A DNA stretch of 64,000 nt from an uncultured Clostridium sp. (GCA_946565805.1 CAMNWO010000006.1:1-64000); one strand, 5' to 3'; shown: positions 7,798 through 16,964, counted from the stretch's first letter. Notes: generated by a model not told the origin, from the sequence alone. Made by a program: numbers and translations.

Positions 7798-9150
7798 ATG
7801 AAGAAGTTGGAAAAGAATAAGAATAATAAAGGAATAACATTAATAGCTTTAGTAGTAACAATTATTATTTTATTAATATTAGCGGGTGTAACATTAGTTA
7901 GTTTAACAGGAGAAAAAGGATTAATTAAAGAAGCAAGAACAGCAAAAGAATTATCTGAAAAAGCAGCACTAGAAGAACAAGTAGAACTAGCAATTATAAA
8001 AGCAGAACAAAAACATAGAGATCCTGGTCTAGATGATGTTATTGAAGAAATTAAAAATAATAAAGTAATTAGTAACACAGACCAAGTGAACAAAGAAACA
8101 GGAGCGATTCGAACTGATGCAGGTTATGAAATTACAGGAAAATTAGATGATTATATAGGAAAAGTTTCGGGAGGTGATGGGAATATTGGAGGAGGAGATA
8201 CACCAATGCCACCAACGCCAACTAAGCCGTCAACGGTAGAGGAAGCAAGAAATAATGGAACGGTATTAGACGAAAATAATCCAACAACGATTACAGATAA
8301 ATATGAAAATGAAGTAGTAATCCCAGAAGGATTTAAAATAGCAAGTGACTCAGGAACAGATGTAACTCAAGGAATTGTAATAGAAGATGTAAGTGCAGGA
8401 AATGCAACGACTAAAGGTAGCCAGTTTGTTTGGGTACCAGTAGGAGAGGTAAAGCATGCCAATGGGAGTAAGAATATTGAATTAAGCAGATATACTTTCG
8501 CAAGTGATGGAAAATATACGAAACAGGGAAACAATGTAATAAATAGTTATTATCAAGAATTAGCAACTTCGACTAAAGGAAACTCAACAGCTATCGATAT
8601 CGAAGCCTTTAAAACAAGTGTAAATGCAAACTATGGTTATTATATGGGAAGGTATGAAGCAGGAGATGCTAATGCTACCAGTGACCGAGGAAGTTCATCT
8701 AATCAGTCTAATCCAATGGTATGTAAAGAAAATCAGTATGTATACAATCATATTACTCAAATCAAAGCAGCAATACTATCCAGGGAGATGTATTTCAATA
8801 AAAAATTTACAAGTGATTTAATCAATAGTTATGCCTGGGATACAGCTATCGTATTTATCCAAGAATTTTCAGGAGATGTAGATTATTCTAGACAATATAG
8901 ACTACAAACCACATTAGCAAAAACAGGAAAAGCAATAGATGGAAGTAATAAAGATGTAAGATGTAATATTTATGACATGGCAGGGAATTGTTTTGAATGG
9001 ACAACAGAAACCCGCACTGACAACACGGGTCCGTGCCTTTCCAGGGGTGGAGCTTACAGTTTTGCCATCTACTATACGTGGGACCGATACACCCGTGCTA
9101 CGACTAGCAGTCAGGATGACATTGCTTTCCGTTCCATACTTTATTTGTAG
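7798..9150 (+). CDS. Prepilin-like surface protein with C-terminal SUMF1/FGE-type fold
   Basis: The start at 7798 follows GGAGGAATTAGAG and yields 450 residues. The N-terminus is a class III-like prepilin leader (MKKLEKNKNNKG, then ITLIALVVTIIILLILAG) in which the usual Glu5 is Ala. A coiled-coil-like and Pro/Thr linker (about 45-160) leads to a domain with FVWVPVG, YYMGRYEAGD, NIYDMAGNCFEWT and SRGGAY, the landmarks of the formylglycine-generating-enzyme (SUMF1/EgtB) fold. That fold is a common scaffold for diversity-generating-retroelement targets. The last 50 codons are GC-richer and unlike the rest. The protein is probably exported and displayed through a pilus-like machinery; ligand binding is inferred. 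Confidence 0.75.
   Translation: MKKLEKNKNNKGITLIALVVTIIILLILAGVTLVSLTGEKGLIKEARTAKELSEKAALEEQVELAIIKAEQKHRDPGLDDVIEEIKNNKVISNTDQVNKETGAIRTDAGYEITGKLDDYIGKVSGGDGNIGGGDTPMPPTPTKPSTVEEARNNGTVLDENNPTTITDKYENEVVIPEGFKIASDSGTDVTQGIVIEDVSAGNATTKGSQFVWVPVGEVKHANGSKNIELSRYTFASDGKYTKQGNNVINSYYQELATSTKGNSTAIDIEAFKTSVNANYGYYMGRYEAGDANATSDRGSSSNQSNPMVCKENQYVYNHITQIKAAILSREMYFNKKFTSDLINSYAWDTAIVFIQEFSGDVDYSRQYRLQTTLAKTGKAIDGSNKDVRCNIYDMAGNCFEWTTETRTDNTGPCLSRGGAYSFAIYYTWDRYTRATTSSQDDIAFRSILYL
9010..9150 (+). other. Candidate DGR variable region (VR1)
   Basis: The C-terminal coding stretch is visibly GC-richer than the AT-rich gene around it. Many of its codons end in C or T (TAC AGT TTT GCC ATC TAC TAT; ACC CGT GCT; AGC AGT), as expected if AAC/AAT codons of a template were randomised at A. 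It ends in Ile-Ala-Phe-Arg...Leu-Tyr-Leu, like the Gly-Phe-Arg end of known DGR targets. No reverse transcriptase or template repeat lies in this window. Confidence 0.5.
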
Positions 9151-9219
9151 TATTATAAAATAGATTTTGCTAATTAGGGAGCGAATAACAAAAAGCTTGA
9201 TGAATAAATTGTAATAGGG

Positions 9220-9255
9220 GACTATTTTCAACAATGGAAATAGTTTCTTTTTGTG
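9220..9255 (+). terminator. Terminator after the pilin-like gene
   Basis: ACTATTTTCA / TGGAAATAGT hairpin followed by TTCTTTTT. Confidence 0.75.
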
Positions 9256-9276
9256 ATAGAAAAGGATTAATACCAA

Positions 9277-9305
9277 TTGACAGACAAGACATAAAAATAT
9301 ATAAT
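9277..9305 (+). promoter_or_regulatory. Promoter for the small ORF and rlmN
   Basis: TTGACA (9277-9282), 17 bases, TATAAT (9300-9305). Confidence 0.8.
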
Positions 9306-9325
9306 AAGAAAAAAGGAGAAAACCT

Positions 9326-9529
9326 ATGGCAAATCTAAAAGAAACCAGTCTTGTCATAAAAAAAGAAACCCTATACGACAAAATTAGAAAAAACCTTTGG
9401 GTAATAATTTTTCAAAAAGACTATCAGACCATGCAAAGACTAGAAAACCTAATAAAACCTAAAAGACCAAAGGTAAGTCAAAAAATAATCATACCACAAG
9501 AAATAGGAAAGGACATAAAAAAACTATGA
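9326..9529 (+). CDS. Small basic protein upstream of rlmN
   Basis: The 67-residue protein is lysine-rich (KPKRPKVSQKIIIPQEIG) with no hydrophobic segment and no known motif. AAAAGGAGAAAACCT precedes the ATG, and its stop TGA overlaps the rlmN start (ATGA), so the two are translationally coupled. The promoter 20 bases upstream serves both. I do not recognise the family; a nucleic-acid or ribosome-linked role would fit its charge and partner but is a guess. Confidence 0.65.
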   Translation: MANLKETSLVIKKETLYDKIRKNLWVIIFQKDYQTMQRLENLIKPKRPKVSQKIIIPQEIGKDIKKL

Positions 9530-10545
9530 AAAACATAAAAGATTATAATATAGAAGAGCTAAAAAAAGAACTAAAAGAAATGGGAGAAAAGCCATTTCGA
9601 GCAGAGCAAATCTTCAAATGGTTATATGACGAAAAAGTAGAAACATTTGATGAAATGACCAACTTATCACTAGAATTAAGAGAAAAATTAAAACAAAATT
9701 ACACCATGTGCAATTTTAACATTCTAAAAAAGCAAGAATCCAAAGATGGAACCATAAAATACTTATTTGACGTATTAGACGCAAATGCAATAGAAACCGT
9801 ATTAATGAGATATCATCATGGAAATAGCATATGTGTATCTTCCCAAATTGGCTGTAAAATGGGATGTAAATTTTGTGCTTCTACAGGCATTAACTTTATC
9901 CGTAATCTAACAACAGGAGAAATTGTAGAACAAATTATAAAAGTGGAACAAGATACAGGAGAAAGAATATCAAATGTAGTATTTATGGGGATTGGAGAGC
10001 CTTTAGACAACTATGACAATGTCGTAAATGCCATAAGATTAATCAATCATCCAAAAGGATTAAACGTAGGAGCAAGACATATTAGTATATCAACCAGTGG
10101 ATTAGTTCCTAAAATTTATCAATTAGCAGAAGAAAACATTCAATGTACGTTATCCATTTCATTACATGCAACTAATAATGAAAAAAGAAGTAGTATGATG
10201 CCAGTAAATAAAACCTATCCAATCGAAGAATTATTGCAAGCATGCAAAGACTATATTGCCAAAACCAATCGAAGAATATCTTTTGAATATGCATTAGCCA
10301 AAGATAATAACGATAATTTAGAAGATGCCAAAGCATTAGTGAAATTGTTAAAAGGAATGTTATGCCATGTCAATTTAATACCAATCAATAAAATTGAAAA
10401 TGGGCAGTTTGACAAAAGTTCAAATGAGAATATTATGAAATTTAGAGATTATTTAAATGACCATGGGATTGTGGCAACGATTAGAAGAGAGTTAGGCTCA
10501 GACATTGATGCTGCATGTGGACAATTACGAAGAAAAAATTTGTAA
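9526..10545 (+). CDS. rlmN: Dual-specificity 23S rRNA/tRNA adenine-C2 methyltransferase RlmN
   Basis: The 339-residue radical SAM enzyme has the RlmN/Cfr cysteine motif CKMGCKFC (CxxxCxxC) around residue 108 and the following AS-T-G region. FMGIGEPLDN (the GGE-like SAM-contact region), a SISTSGLVP strand and a C-terminal half ending GSDIDAACGQLRRKN also match; the late Cys in AACGQL is the methyl-carrying cysteine. It methylates A2503 of 23S rRNA and A37 of some tRNAs in the cytoplasm. Length is normal, and the start overlaps the preceding small gene. Confidence 0.96.
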   Translation: MKNIKDYNIEELKKELKEMGEKPFRAEQIFKWLYDEKVETFDEMTNLSLELREKLKQNYTMCNFNILKKQESKDGTIKYLFDVLDANAIETVLMRYHHGNSICVSSQIGCKMGCKFCASTGINFIRNLTTGEIVEQIIKVEQDTGERISNVVFMGIGEPLDNYDNVVNAIRLINHPKGLNVGARHISISTSGLVPKIYQLAEENIQCTLSISLHATNNEKRSSMMPVNKTYPIEELLQACKDYIAKTNRRISFEYALAKDNNDNLEDAKALVKLLKGMLCHVNLIPINKIENGQFDKSSNENIMKFRDYLNDHGIVATIRRELGSDIDAACGQLRRKNL

Positions 10546-10548
10546 TAG

Positions 10549-10577
10549 GTTGCCATTTAAACCCGGAACCAATGGCA
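10549..10577 (+). repeat. Family D hairpin repeat
   Basis: TTGCCATT and AATGGCAA flank AAACCCGGAACC. It resembles the terminator repeats at 593, 14379 and 14851. It sits between rlmN and the next start and is followed by only a weak T-rich run. Confidence 0.6.
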
Positions 10578-10610
10578 ATACAAAAATTTTGGAGAGGAAT
10601 GAAATAAAGA

Positions 10611-11483
10611 ATGAACTTAAAAGAAATAAAAGAAATGTTGCCATTTGCTAATAAAATAAAAGTATATGCTTTTGTAGGACCATCTGGAACGGGAAAAAGT
10701 TACAGAGCGCAAATGGTGGCAGGAGAAAAAGATACACATTTTATTATTGATGATGGTTTATTAATTAAAGATAATGAAGTAGTAGCAGGAGAGTCTGCTA
10801 AAAAGGCATCAACTAAAGTGGCAACTGTAAAACATGCTCTTTTTTATGAAGACGAAGAAAAAATAGAAATTATAAAAGCATTGAAGAAATATAAACCACA
10901 AAGTATTTTAATTTTGGGGACGTCTGATGGGATGGTACAAAAAATTGCAGCTAATCTAGGTTTGCCAGAAATTTCGGATACGACTTATATTACAGATGTA
11001 GCAACAGAAGCAGAAATGCAAACGGCAAGGAAAATAAGAGTAACTGAAGGAAAACATGTTATACCAGTACCAACCTTTGAGATTAAAAAAGATTTTTCGG
11101 GTTATTTATTAGACCCACTTCAAATTTTTAAATCAAAAGGAAAAGGAAAACAACCATATATCTCCGAAAAATCAATTATTCGACCAACATTTAGCTATAT
11201 GGGAAAATTCACAATTTCAGATTTAGTATTTAGACAAATTGTAGAATTCTTAGCCATGCAAACACCTGCTATTTATAAAATATTAAAAACTAGAGTAGAA
11301 AATTATGGAGATGGTGCTAAAATTTATATGGAAGTTACTATTATGTATGGCTATAATGTAGTAGATGGATTAAAAGAATTCAAAGAAAAAGCCAAAAAAG
11401 AAATTGAAAAATTAACAGCTATGAATGTAGTACAGCTGGAAGTAGTAGCGAAAAATATTTATGTACCAGAAGGAGAAGAATAA
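10611..11483 (+). CDS. P-loop ATPase fused to an Asp23/alkaline-shock-like domain
   Basis: The 290-residue protein has a Walker A motif GPSGTGKS near residue 23 and an N-terminal nucleotide-binding region. After about residue 190 comes a segment (FTISDLVFRQIVEFLAMQTP ... YMEVTIMYGYNV) resembling Asp23/Gls24 domains. Asp23-type domains occur in envelope-stress proteins of Firmicutes. The fusion suggests an ATPase that signals or scaffolds at the envelope, but no activity can be assigned. It ends a few bases before the HD-domain gene and probably forms an operon with it, cmk and plsC. Confidence 0.7.
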   Translation: MNLKEIKEMLPFANKIKVYAFVGPSGTGKSYRAQMVAGEKDTHFIIDDGLLIKDNEVVAGESAKKASTKVATVKHALFYEDEEKIEIIKALKKYKPQSILILGTSDGMVQKIAANLGLPEISDTTYITDVATEAEMQTARKIRVTEGKHVIPVPTFEIKKDFSGYLLDPLQIFKSKGKGKQPYISEKSIIRPTFSYMGKFTISDLVFRQIVEFLAMQTPAIYKILKTRVENYGDGAKIYMEVTIMYGYNVVDGLKEFKEKAKKEIEKLTAMNVVQLEVVAKNIYVPEGEE

Positions 11484-11484
11484 A

Positions 11485-13095
11485 ATGGAAGGAATAGAAG
11501 AAGTAACAAAACATGAACAAGTGGAATTATTTCAATGGCTATTTGGGGAAGAAGTAAAAGTAAAAGGAGAACCAGATGTGTCATTAGCACCATACTATCA
11601 AGATATTAATATCTATTATCCAGAAGAAATAGAACAGTTATTTCAAACCCAAGCAATGAAAAGACTTGGGAAAATTATGCAACTAGGTTCTAGTATCTAT
11701 CGAAAGCCAAATGTTTACCATACAAGATTAGAACATTCCAAAGGAGCTTATCGAAATTGCGTGCAATTTTTAGCAATGCAATATCGTAAACCAGAATGGA
11801 GGAAATATATAGAAGATAATCGATTAAAAGGTTACCTGGTTGAAAAAATGAAATTTATGTGTGTACACGATGTTGGACATTTTATGTTTTCACATGCTAT
11901 GGAAAACATAGTTGGAGATGAAAATTGTAACCATGAAGACATTGGAGAAAAAATATTACAAGAGAATGAAGAAGTAAAGAAGGCGCTAGAAAACATCAAA
12001 GCAAAGGAAGAAAACAGTAATTTAGAAGGAGACGGTTCTTTAGAATTATTTTGTGAAGGGAATATTGATTTTGACAGAATGGATTTTTCGTTAAGAGATA
12101 GACTTTATATAGGAGAAGAAGCAATTGGAGATACTATTTTAGGTCTGGATGCTATGTGTGACTTAAAATGGGTAGAGGAAGAAAAGGCATATCGTTATGT
12201 ATATCGACCAGAAGCAGTACCCTGTATTGAGAAATTTCTAACAGCAAGAGACTATATGTATCAAACAGAATATACATCAAAACGAAGAAAGATAGATGAT
12301 GATCTATCAGCTAAATTAGCAGAAGAAATAAAAGAGGGAGAAATACAAAAATATTTAAGTCATATTGTAGGAAAAAGCATAGAAGAAATTAGTGTAGAAG
12401 ATTATTTAAAAACAAATGACATTATATTTTTAAATGAATTGATAAAATCTAAAAAAGACTTAGAACATAATGAAATATTGCGTTATGCGATACCAAGCAA
12501 CCAAAGTTTATTGCAAATAGCGGTTAGCTTGTTAGATCCTAAGAATAGGGAGACAGATGAATATAACGAAGAAGAAAAGGAATTTCTTAAAAATTTAAAA
12601 AGTATATTAGGAAAAGAAGACAAATTACCAAAAGAAAAAATAGAGGATGTTATTCCATCTGTACAATTAGAAGAAGATAAAAGGGAGGAAATTTTAACAA
12701 AAATACAAGAAACTTTAGGACAAAATGGCGAAATAAAAGGAATTTATCCTTATGAAAGAGTTTATAGAAAGTATAAGAAAGAAGAACCTATTTATATGCA
12801 AGAAGAGAATGGAAAAATTGTAACATTAGACCAGTATTCCAAATTGCAAATGGATTTATCAACTAAGCATGGATATGGTATTTATGTATTTTTACCAGAA
12901 CTAAAAACGCAAGGATATGAAACGGAAAAAATAGAACAAATAAAAGATATCATAAAGGAATATCAAAAAGAGGAAAATAGCCTAACAAACGGTAAGTTAG
13001 AGAATAATCGTATGAATTTATTTCAAACAGAGCATGGAGGCATTGACTACGCAGAGAAATTTAATCAATATTTTGATGAGAAAGAAGAACGATAA
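11485..13095 (+). CDS. HD domain phosphohydrolase (dGTPase/SpoT-like superfamily)
   Basis: The 536-residue protein has an N-terminal HD domain: HTRLEHSKGAYRN supplies the first His and HDVGHFMFSHAME the HD pair, spaced as in dGTP triphosphohydrolase-type and SAMHD1-like proteins. Such enzymes cleave phosphate esters using a metal pair; the substrate (dNTP or another nucleotide) cannot be told. The second half is long, acidic and lysine-rich with no known motif. The ATG at 11485 follows AGGAGAAGAATAAA, directly after the previous stop. Confidence 0.8.
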   Translation: MEGIEEVTKHEQVELFQWLFGEEVKVKGEPDVSLAPYYQDINIYYPEEIEQLFQTQAMKRLGKIMQLGSSIYRKPNVYHTRLEHSKGAYRNCVQFLAMQYRKPEWRKYIEDNRLKGYLVEKMKFMCVHDVGHFMFSHAMENIVGDENCNHEDIGEKILQENEEVKKALENIKAKEENSNLEGDGSLELFCEGNIDFDRMDFSLRDRLYIGEEAIGDTILGLDAMCDLKWVEEEKAYRYVYRPEAVPCIEKFLTARDYMYQTEYTSKRRKIDDDLSAKLAEEIKEGEIQKYLSHIVGKSIEEISVEDYLKTNDIIFLNELIKSKKDLEHNEILRYAIPSNQSLLQIAVSLLDPKNRETDEYNEEEKEFLKNLKSILGKEDKLPKEKIEDVIPSVQLEEDKREEILTKIQETLGQNGEIKGIYPYERVYRKYKKEEPIYMQEENGKIVTLDQYSKLQMDLSTKHGYGIYVFLPELKTQGYETEKIEQIKDIIKEYQKEENSLTNGKLENNRMNLFQTEHGGIDYAEKFNQYFDEKEER

Positions 13096-13114
13096 GAGAA
13101 AGGGGAATAAGTAT

Positions 13115-13777
13115 ATGTCATTTGTTATTGCCATAGATGGACCAGCAGGAGCAGGAAAAGGAACGATAACCGAACAACTAGCAAAGAAATTGTCTTTTAC
13201 CAATATTGATACAGGAGCAATGTTTCGCTGTGTTACCTTAAATATGCTTCAAGAAAAAATAGGGATAGAAGACGAAATAGGGATTCAAAAATTATTAGAA
13301 AAAATAGAAATTGATATGAAAGAAAATGGAACTTTCTTTTTAAATGGGCAAGAGGTAACCCAAAAAATAAGAGAAAATGAAGTCAATAATTTAGTTTCGC
13401 CAGTCTCAGTTATTCCTATGGTAAGAGAAAAATTACTAGAATTACAAAGAAAAATAGCAGAAGGAAAAAATGTTATCATGGAAGGTAGAGATATCGGGAC
13501 AGTTGTATTTCCCAATGCTGATATAAAAATCTACTTAGATGCTACACCAGAAGAACGTGCTAGAAGAAGAGTGAAACAGAACGAAGAAAAAGGAATTGTA
13601 TGCTCTTATGAAGAAGTGTTACAAGGTATCATGGACAGAGATAAAAGAGATTCTAGCCGTGAAGTAGCACCATTGAAGAAAGCAGAAGATGCTATATATA
13701 TTGATTCAAGCCATATGACAATTGCGGAAGTGGTGGCTCAAATAATGGGACTAGTAGAAGAAAAAAGAAAGAAGTGA
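13115..13777 (+). CDS. cmk: Cytidylate kinase
   Basis: The 220-residue protein has the P-loop IDGPAGAGKGT at residues 7-17, DTGAMFR, the EGRDIGTVVFPNAD segment and a RDKRDSSREVAPL arginine-rich substrate region, all typical of bacterial CMP/dCMP kinase. It phosphorylates CMP and dCMP with ATP in the cytoplasm. The ATG at 13115 follows AAAGGGGAATAAGTAT and lies 20 bases after the HD gene. Followed after 7 bases by plsC, a common cmk neighbour in Clostridia. Confidence 0.96.
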   Translation: MSFVIAIDGPAGAGKGTITEQLAKKLSFTNIDTGAMFRCVTLNMLQEKIGIEDEIGIQKLLEKIEIDMKENGTFFLNGQEVTQKIRENEVNNLVSPVSVIPMVREKLLELQRKIAEGKNVIMEGRDIGTVVFPNADIKIYLDATPEERARRRVKQNEEKGIVCSYEEVLQGIMDRDKRDSSREVAPLKKAEDAIYIDSSHMTIAEVVAQIMGLVEEKRKK

Positions 13778-13784
13778 AATTAAA

Positions 13785-14369
13785 ATGAAAAAAATAATCA
13801 AATGGATTGTAAGAGGAGCTATTTATTTATGGTGTAAGATTTATTATCGAGCAGAAATAAGAGGGCTAGAAAATGTACCAAAAGAAGAACCACTTATTTT
13901 TTGTGGAAATCATAGAACGTATTTAGATCCACCTTTAATGGTAGCAACAGCCAAAAGAGATATGCGTTTTTTAGCTAAAGATGAATTAGCTCAAAATCCA
14001 TTCTTAAATTTTTTAGGGAATGTATTTGATGCTATTCATGTAAAAAGAGATGAAAAAGATGTAACAGCTATCAAAGAATCTTTAAAGGCGTTGAAAAATG
14101 GTCAATGTATTGCTTTATTCCCAGAAGGAACTAGAAATGGGTTAGAAAAAGGAGAAAAAGTAAAAGATGGGGTTGCCTTTTTTGCTGTAAGAAGCGGAGC
14201 AAAAGTCGTACCATGCGGAATAAAAGGAGGAACCAAAGAACACCGAAAAGTTACGATTACTTATGGGAAGCCCCTAGATTATAGTCAATACAAAGGAACA
14301 AAAGACAAAGAGGTTTTAGAAAAAATTACCAATGAAATCATGAGTAATATCTTAGAATTAACAAAATAG
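13785..14369 (+). CDS. plsC: 1-acyl-sn-glycerol-3-phosphate acyltransferase
   Basis: The 194-residue protein has a short N-terminal hydrophobic segment, the acyltransferase block NHRTYLDPP (HxxxxD, residues about 42-48) and the phosphate-binding FPEGTRN near residue 110. It transfers an acyl chain to lysophosphatidic acid at the inner face of the membrane, making phosphatidic acid. The size is typical of the short clostridial PlsC form. It is the last gene before a strong hairpin. Confidence 0.92.
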   Translation: MKKIIKWIVRGAIYLWCKIYYRAEIRGLENVPKEEPLIFCGNHRTYLDPPLMVATAKRDMRFLAKDELAQNPFLNFLGNVFDAIHVKRDEKDVTAIKESLKALKNGQCIALFPEGTRNGLEKGEKVKDGVAFFAVRSGAKVVPCGIKGGTKEHRKVTITYGKPLDYSQYKGTKDKEVLEKITNEIMSNILELTK

Positions 14370-14378
14370 AAAAAACTG

Positions 14379-14419
14379 CCAACAGTTCCGGGGTTAAATG
14401 GCAACCCCGGAACTGTTGG
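14379..14419 (-). terminator. Strong hairpin (family D repeat)
   Basis: A 17-bp stem CCAACAGTTCCGGGGTT and its complement. On the minus strand it is followed by GTTTTTTCT, so it ends the minus-strand gene at 14422. It may also stop plsC transcripts, without a plus-strand T-run. Confidence 0.8.
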
Positions 14420-14421
14420 TA

Positions 14422-14685
14422 TTAGAAGCGAGATAGATACTCATACTCATCATAGCACATAGAATCCAAGTATAAGTCATCAGCTTCTTCGAAGTGTTGA
14501 TGATAGAAAGCTTCTCTTTTGGCCTGTTCTAATCTGAAGCTTTCATACTCCATCATATTAGCCCAGTATAAATCCTCAGCCTCTTCTTCTAAGCGCTGCT
14601 GACGAATAGCTTCATCCTGTTCTTCCTGTAAAAAGATTTCATAATCTCTTTTAAGTTGTTGTTTTTCGACTCTTCTTTTAGACAT
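14422..14685 (-). CDS. Small charged helical orphan protein
   Basis: The start at 14685 follows AAGGAGGATAAAGCAT and gives 87 residues: a basic head (MSKRRVEKQQLKRDY), then Glu/Gln-rich helical sequence likely to form a coiled coil, then an acidic Tyr-rich end (EADDLYLDSMCYDEYEY). No family is recognised. Like the other minus-strand orphans it is a complete cassette with its own promoter, ribosome binding site and terminator. The leader contains a perfect 9-bp hairpin CTTGGAGGA/TCCTCCAAG (about 14703-14725) which includes an SD-like GGAGG. Confidence 0.65.
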   Translation of the reverse strand: MSKRRVEKQQLKRDYEIFLQEEQDEAIRQQRLEEEAEDLYWANMMEYESFRLEQAKREAFYHQHFEEADDLYLDSMCYDEYEYLSRF

Positions 14686-14771
14686 ATGCTTTATCCTCCT
14701 TGATAGTATCTTGGAGGACAATCCTCCAAGATTTAAAAATCTTATTGGATTTTCCAATAGTAACTAAATAC

Positions 14772-14800
14772 ATTTTACCATATTTACATAAAAAAATCAA
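14772..14800 (-). promoter_or_regulatory. Promoter of the charged orphan gene
   Basis: On the minus strand TTGATT (14800-14795), the 17-base spacer TTTTTATGTAAATATGG, and TAAAAT (14777-14772). The spacer shares TTTTATGTAA with three other orphan promoters. Confidence 0.75.
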
Positions 14801-14802
14801 AT

Positions 14803-14831
14803 TTGACAAAAATAGAATTTAGTAGTATAAT
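14803..14831 (+). promoter_or_regulatory. Promoter of typA
   Basis: TTGACA (14803-14808), 17 bases, TATAAT (14826-14831), back-to-back with the orphan promoter. Confidence 0.85.
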
Positions 14832-14850
14832 TTTAAAGTTAAGCAAAAAA

Positions 14851-14881
14851 GTTGCCATTTAAACCCGGAACCGTTGGCAAC
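14851..14881 (+). repeat. Family D hairpin in the typA leader
   Basis: GTTGCCA...TGGCAAC around TTTAAACCCGGAACCGT, 19 bases before the typA start. It could act as a leader structure. Confidence 0.55.
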
Positions 14882-14899
14882 TGGCAAAGGAGTAGAAAA

Positions 14900-16714
14900 A
14901 TGAATAACAAAAATATTAGAAATATTGCAATTATCGCACACGTAGACCATGGAAAAACTACATTAGTGGATGCTTTGTTAAGACAAAGTCATATATTTAG
15001 AGAAAATGAACAAGTACAAGAAAGAGTTATGGATTCCAATGACCAAGAAAAAGAAAGAGGAATTACCATTCTTTCTAAAAACACATCTGTTATGCATGGT
15101 GATGTAAAAATCAATATTGTTGATACACCAGGACATGCTGACTTTGGTGGAGAGGTAGAAAGAGTTTTAAAAACGGTTGATGGTGTTTTATTACTAGTAG
15201 ATGCTTTTGAAGGGGCTATGCCTCAAACAAGAGAAGTTTTGAAAAAATCTTTAGGATTAGGACTAAAACCAATCGTTGTTATTAACAAAATAGATAGACC
15301 AGGAGCAACTCCTGAAAAGGTAGTTGACCAAGTAATTGAATTATTTATCGAATTAGATGCAAGTGATGAACAATTAGAATTCCCAGTTGTCTATGCATCA
15401 GCCAAAAATGGAATTGCCAAAATGAATTTAAACGAAGAAACAGACGATTTAAGCTGTTTATTTGAAACCATGATAAATACCATTCAAGCACCTGACTGTG
15501 ACGAAGATGGAACAGCACAAATGTTAGTATCTAACATAGACTATGATGATTATGTAGGAAGAATTGCAGTAGGTAGAGTAGAAAGAGGCGTTATTAAAAC
15601 AGGAATGCCAGTATCGATTTGTGGAAAAGAAGATAAAATAACACAAGGAAGAATTGCTAAAGTTTATACTCATGTTGGACTAAATAAAGTAGAAGTAGAA
15701 GAAGGAAAAGCAGGAGATATTATAGAATTAGCAGGACTTCCAGATATCAACATAGGAGATACCATTTGCGATTTTAACAATCCAGAAAAAATCCCATTTG
15801 TTGATATTGATGAACCAACTGTATCTATGACATTTAGTGTAAACAATGGACCATTTGCAGGAAAAGAAGGACAATTTATCACTTCAAGACACATTAGAGA
15901 TAGATTATTCAAAGAATTAGAAAGAAACGTATCATTAAGAGTAAAAGAAACTGATTCACCAGATTCTTTTGAAGTATCAGGAAGAGGAGAGTTACATTTA
16001 TCTGTTTTAATTGAAACTATGAGAAGAGAAGGATTTGAACTTTTAGTATCTAGACCAAAGGTTATCATCAAAGAAATTGATGGCGTAAAATCAGAACCAA
16101 TCGAAAGTTTAGTAGTAAATGTGCCAGATGACTGTGTAGGAAATGTCATTGAAAAATTGGGAAGAAGAAAAGCTGAAATGGTGAACATGGAACCAGCAGA
16201 AGCAGGACACACAAAAATAGAATTTAAAATTCCTGCTAGAGGATTAATTGGATATCGAACAGAATTCTTAACAGACACCAAAGGAGAAGGAACGATGAAC
16301 CATATCTTCAACTCTTATGAACCATTCAAAGGAGACATCCAAGCACGTGTTAGAGGAACCATTGTAGCATTCGAGAATGGAAAATCAGTAACCTATGGAT
16401 TATACAATGCACAAGATAAAGGAGAATTATTTATTGGACCTGGTGTTGAAGTATATGAAGGAATGATAGTTGGACTAAATTCAAGAGGAGAAGACTTGGC
16501 AATTAATGTATGCAAAGAAAAGCATTTAACTAATACAAGAGCTTCTGGTTCAGATGATGCTCTTCGTTTAGTACCACCAATCCAAATGTCATTAGAAAAA
16601 GCAATTGAATTTATTCAAGATGATGAGCTAGTAGAAATTACACCAAAATCTATTCGTTTAAGGAAAAAAATCTTAGACAGCAAAGAAAGAGAAAGAGCAA
16701 ATCGAAATAAATAA
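14900..16714 (+). CDS. typA: Translational GTPase TypA/BipA
   Basis: The 604-residue protein has G1 [10 protein letters not shown]2 in the RGITI region ([12 protein letters not shown]), G3 [12 protein letters not shown]4 NKIDRPGA, then EF-G-like domains and the C-terminal basic region typical of BipA. It is a ribosome-associated GTPase acting in assembly of the large subunit and stress adaptation. The ATG at 14900 follows AAAGGAGTAGAAAA. An in-frame upstream ATG at 14852 lies in the hairpin repeat and is rejected. Monocistronic with its own promoter. Confidence 0.97.
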   Translation: MNNKNIRNIAIIAHVDHGKTTLVDALLRQSHIFRENEQVQERVMDSNDQEKERGITILSKNTSVMHGDVKINIVDTPGHADFGGEVERVLKTVDGVLLLVDAFEGAMPQTREVLKKSLGLGLKPIVVINKIDRPGATPEKVVDQVIELFIELDASDEQLEFPVVYASAKNGIAKMNLNEETDDLSCLFETMINTIQAPDCDEDGTAQMLVSNIDYDDYVGRIAVGRVERGVIKTGMPVSICGKEDKITQGRIAKVYTHVGLNKVEVEEGKAGDIIELAGLPDINIGDTICDFNNPEKIPFVDIDEPTVSMTFSVNNGPFAGKEGQFITSRHIRDRLFKELERNVSLRVKETDSPDSFEVSGRGELHLSVLIETMRREGFELLVSRPKVIIKEIDGVKSEPIESLVVNVPDDCVGNVIEKLGRRKAEMVNMEPAEAGHTKIEFKIPARGLIGYRTEFLTDTKGEGTMNHIFNSYEPFKGDIQARVRGTIVAFENGKSVTYGLYNAQDKGELFIGPGVEVYEGMIVGLNSRGEDLAINVCKEKHLTNTRASGSDDALRLVPPIQMSLEKAIEFIQDDELVEITPKSIRLRKKILDSKERERANRNK

Positions 16715-16724
16715 TCAAGCAAAT

Positions 16725-16753
16725 TTGACAAATCAATAAAAATGTAATAAAAT
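16725..16753 (+). promoter_or_regulatory. Promoter of the small 16.8-kb gene
   Basis: TTGACA (16725-16730), 17 bases, TAAAAT (16748-16753). Confidence 0.75.
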
Positions 16754-16795
16754 GGAAGATACAAAAAGAAATAAGCAGAATGGAGGACATTGAGT

Positions 16796-16957
16796 ATGAT
16801 GCAAAGGAAGACAGAATTATTACGGACACCAGGGGGAAGATGGGGATTAGAACCGAAGCAATTAAAAATTTTGCAGGAGGGATTAAGTGTCCATCGAAGT
16901 CTGGATCATCAAGAACGGCTCGATGAAGATGATGACGCAGATTGTTTCTGCGATTAG
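16796..16957 (+). CDS. Possible 53-residue protein with two in-frame CGG codons
   Basis: GGAGGACATTGAGT lies before ATG 16796, and the frame is open for 53 residues (MMQRKTELL...DEDDDADCFCD). It contains CGG at codons 10 (16823) and 41 (16916), unlike any recognisable core gene here. A second overlapping frame (ATG 16780, 48 residues, MEDIEYDAKED...) has no CGG but only a poor ribosome binding site. Promoter, ORF and terminator form a complete short unit, so the transcript itself (about 240 nt) could also be a small RNA. Function unknown. Confidence 0.4.
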   Translation: MMQRKTELLRTPGGRWGLEPKQLKILQEGLSVHRSLDHQERLDEDDDADCFCD

Positions 16958-16964
16958 TCATTTT

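Noticed and set aside
16780..16926. 48-residue ORF MEDIEYDAKED... as the real product of the 16.8-kb unit
   Set aside because: Its ATG lacks a ribosome binding site, whereas GGAGGA is well placed for ATG 16796. Kept only as an alternative.
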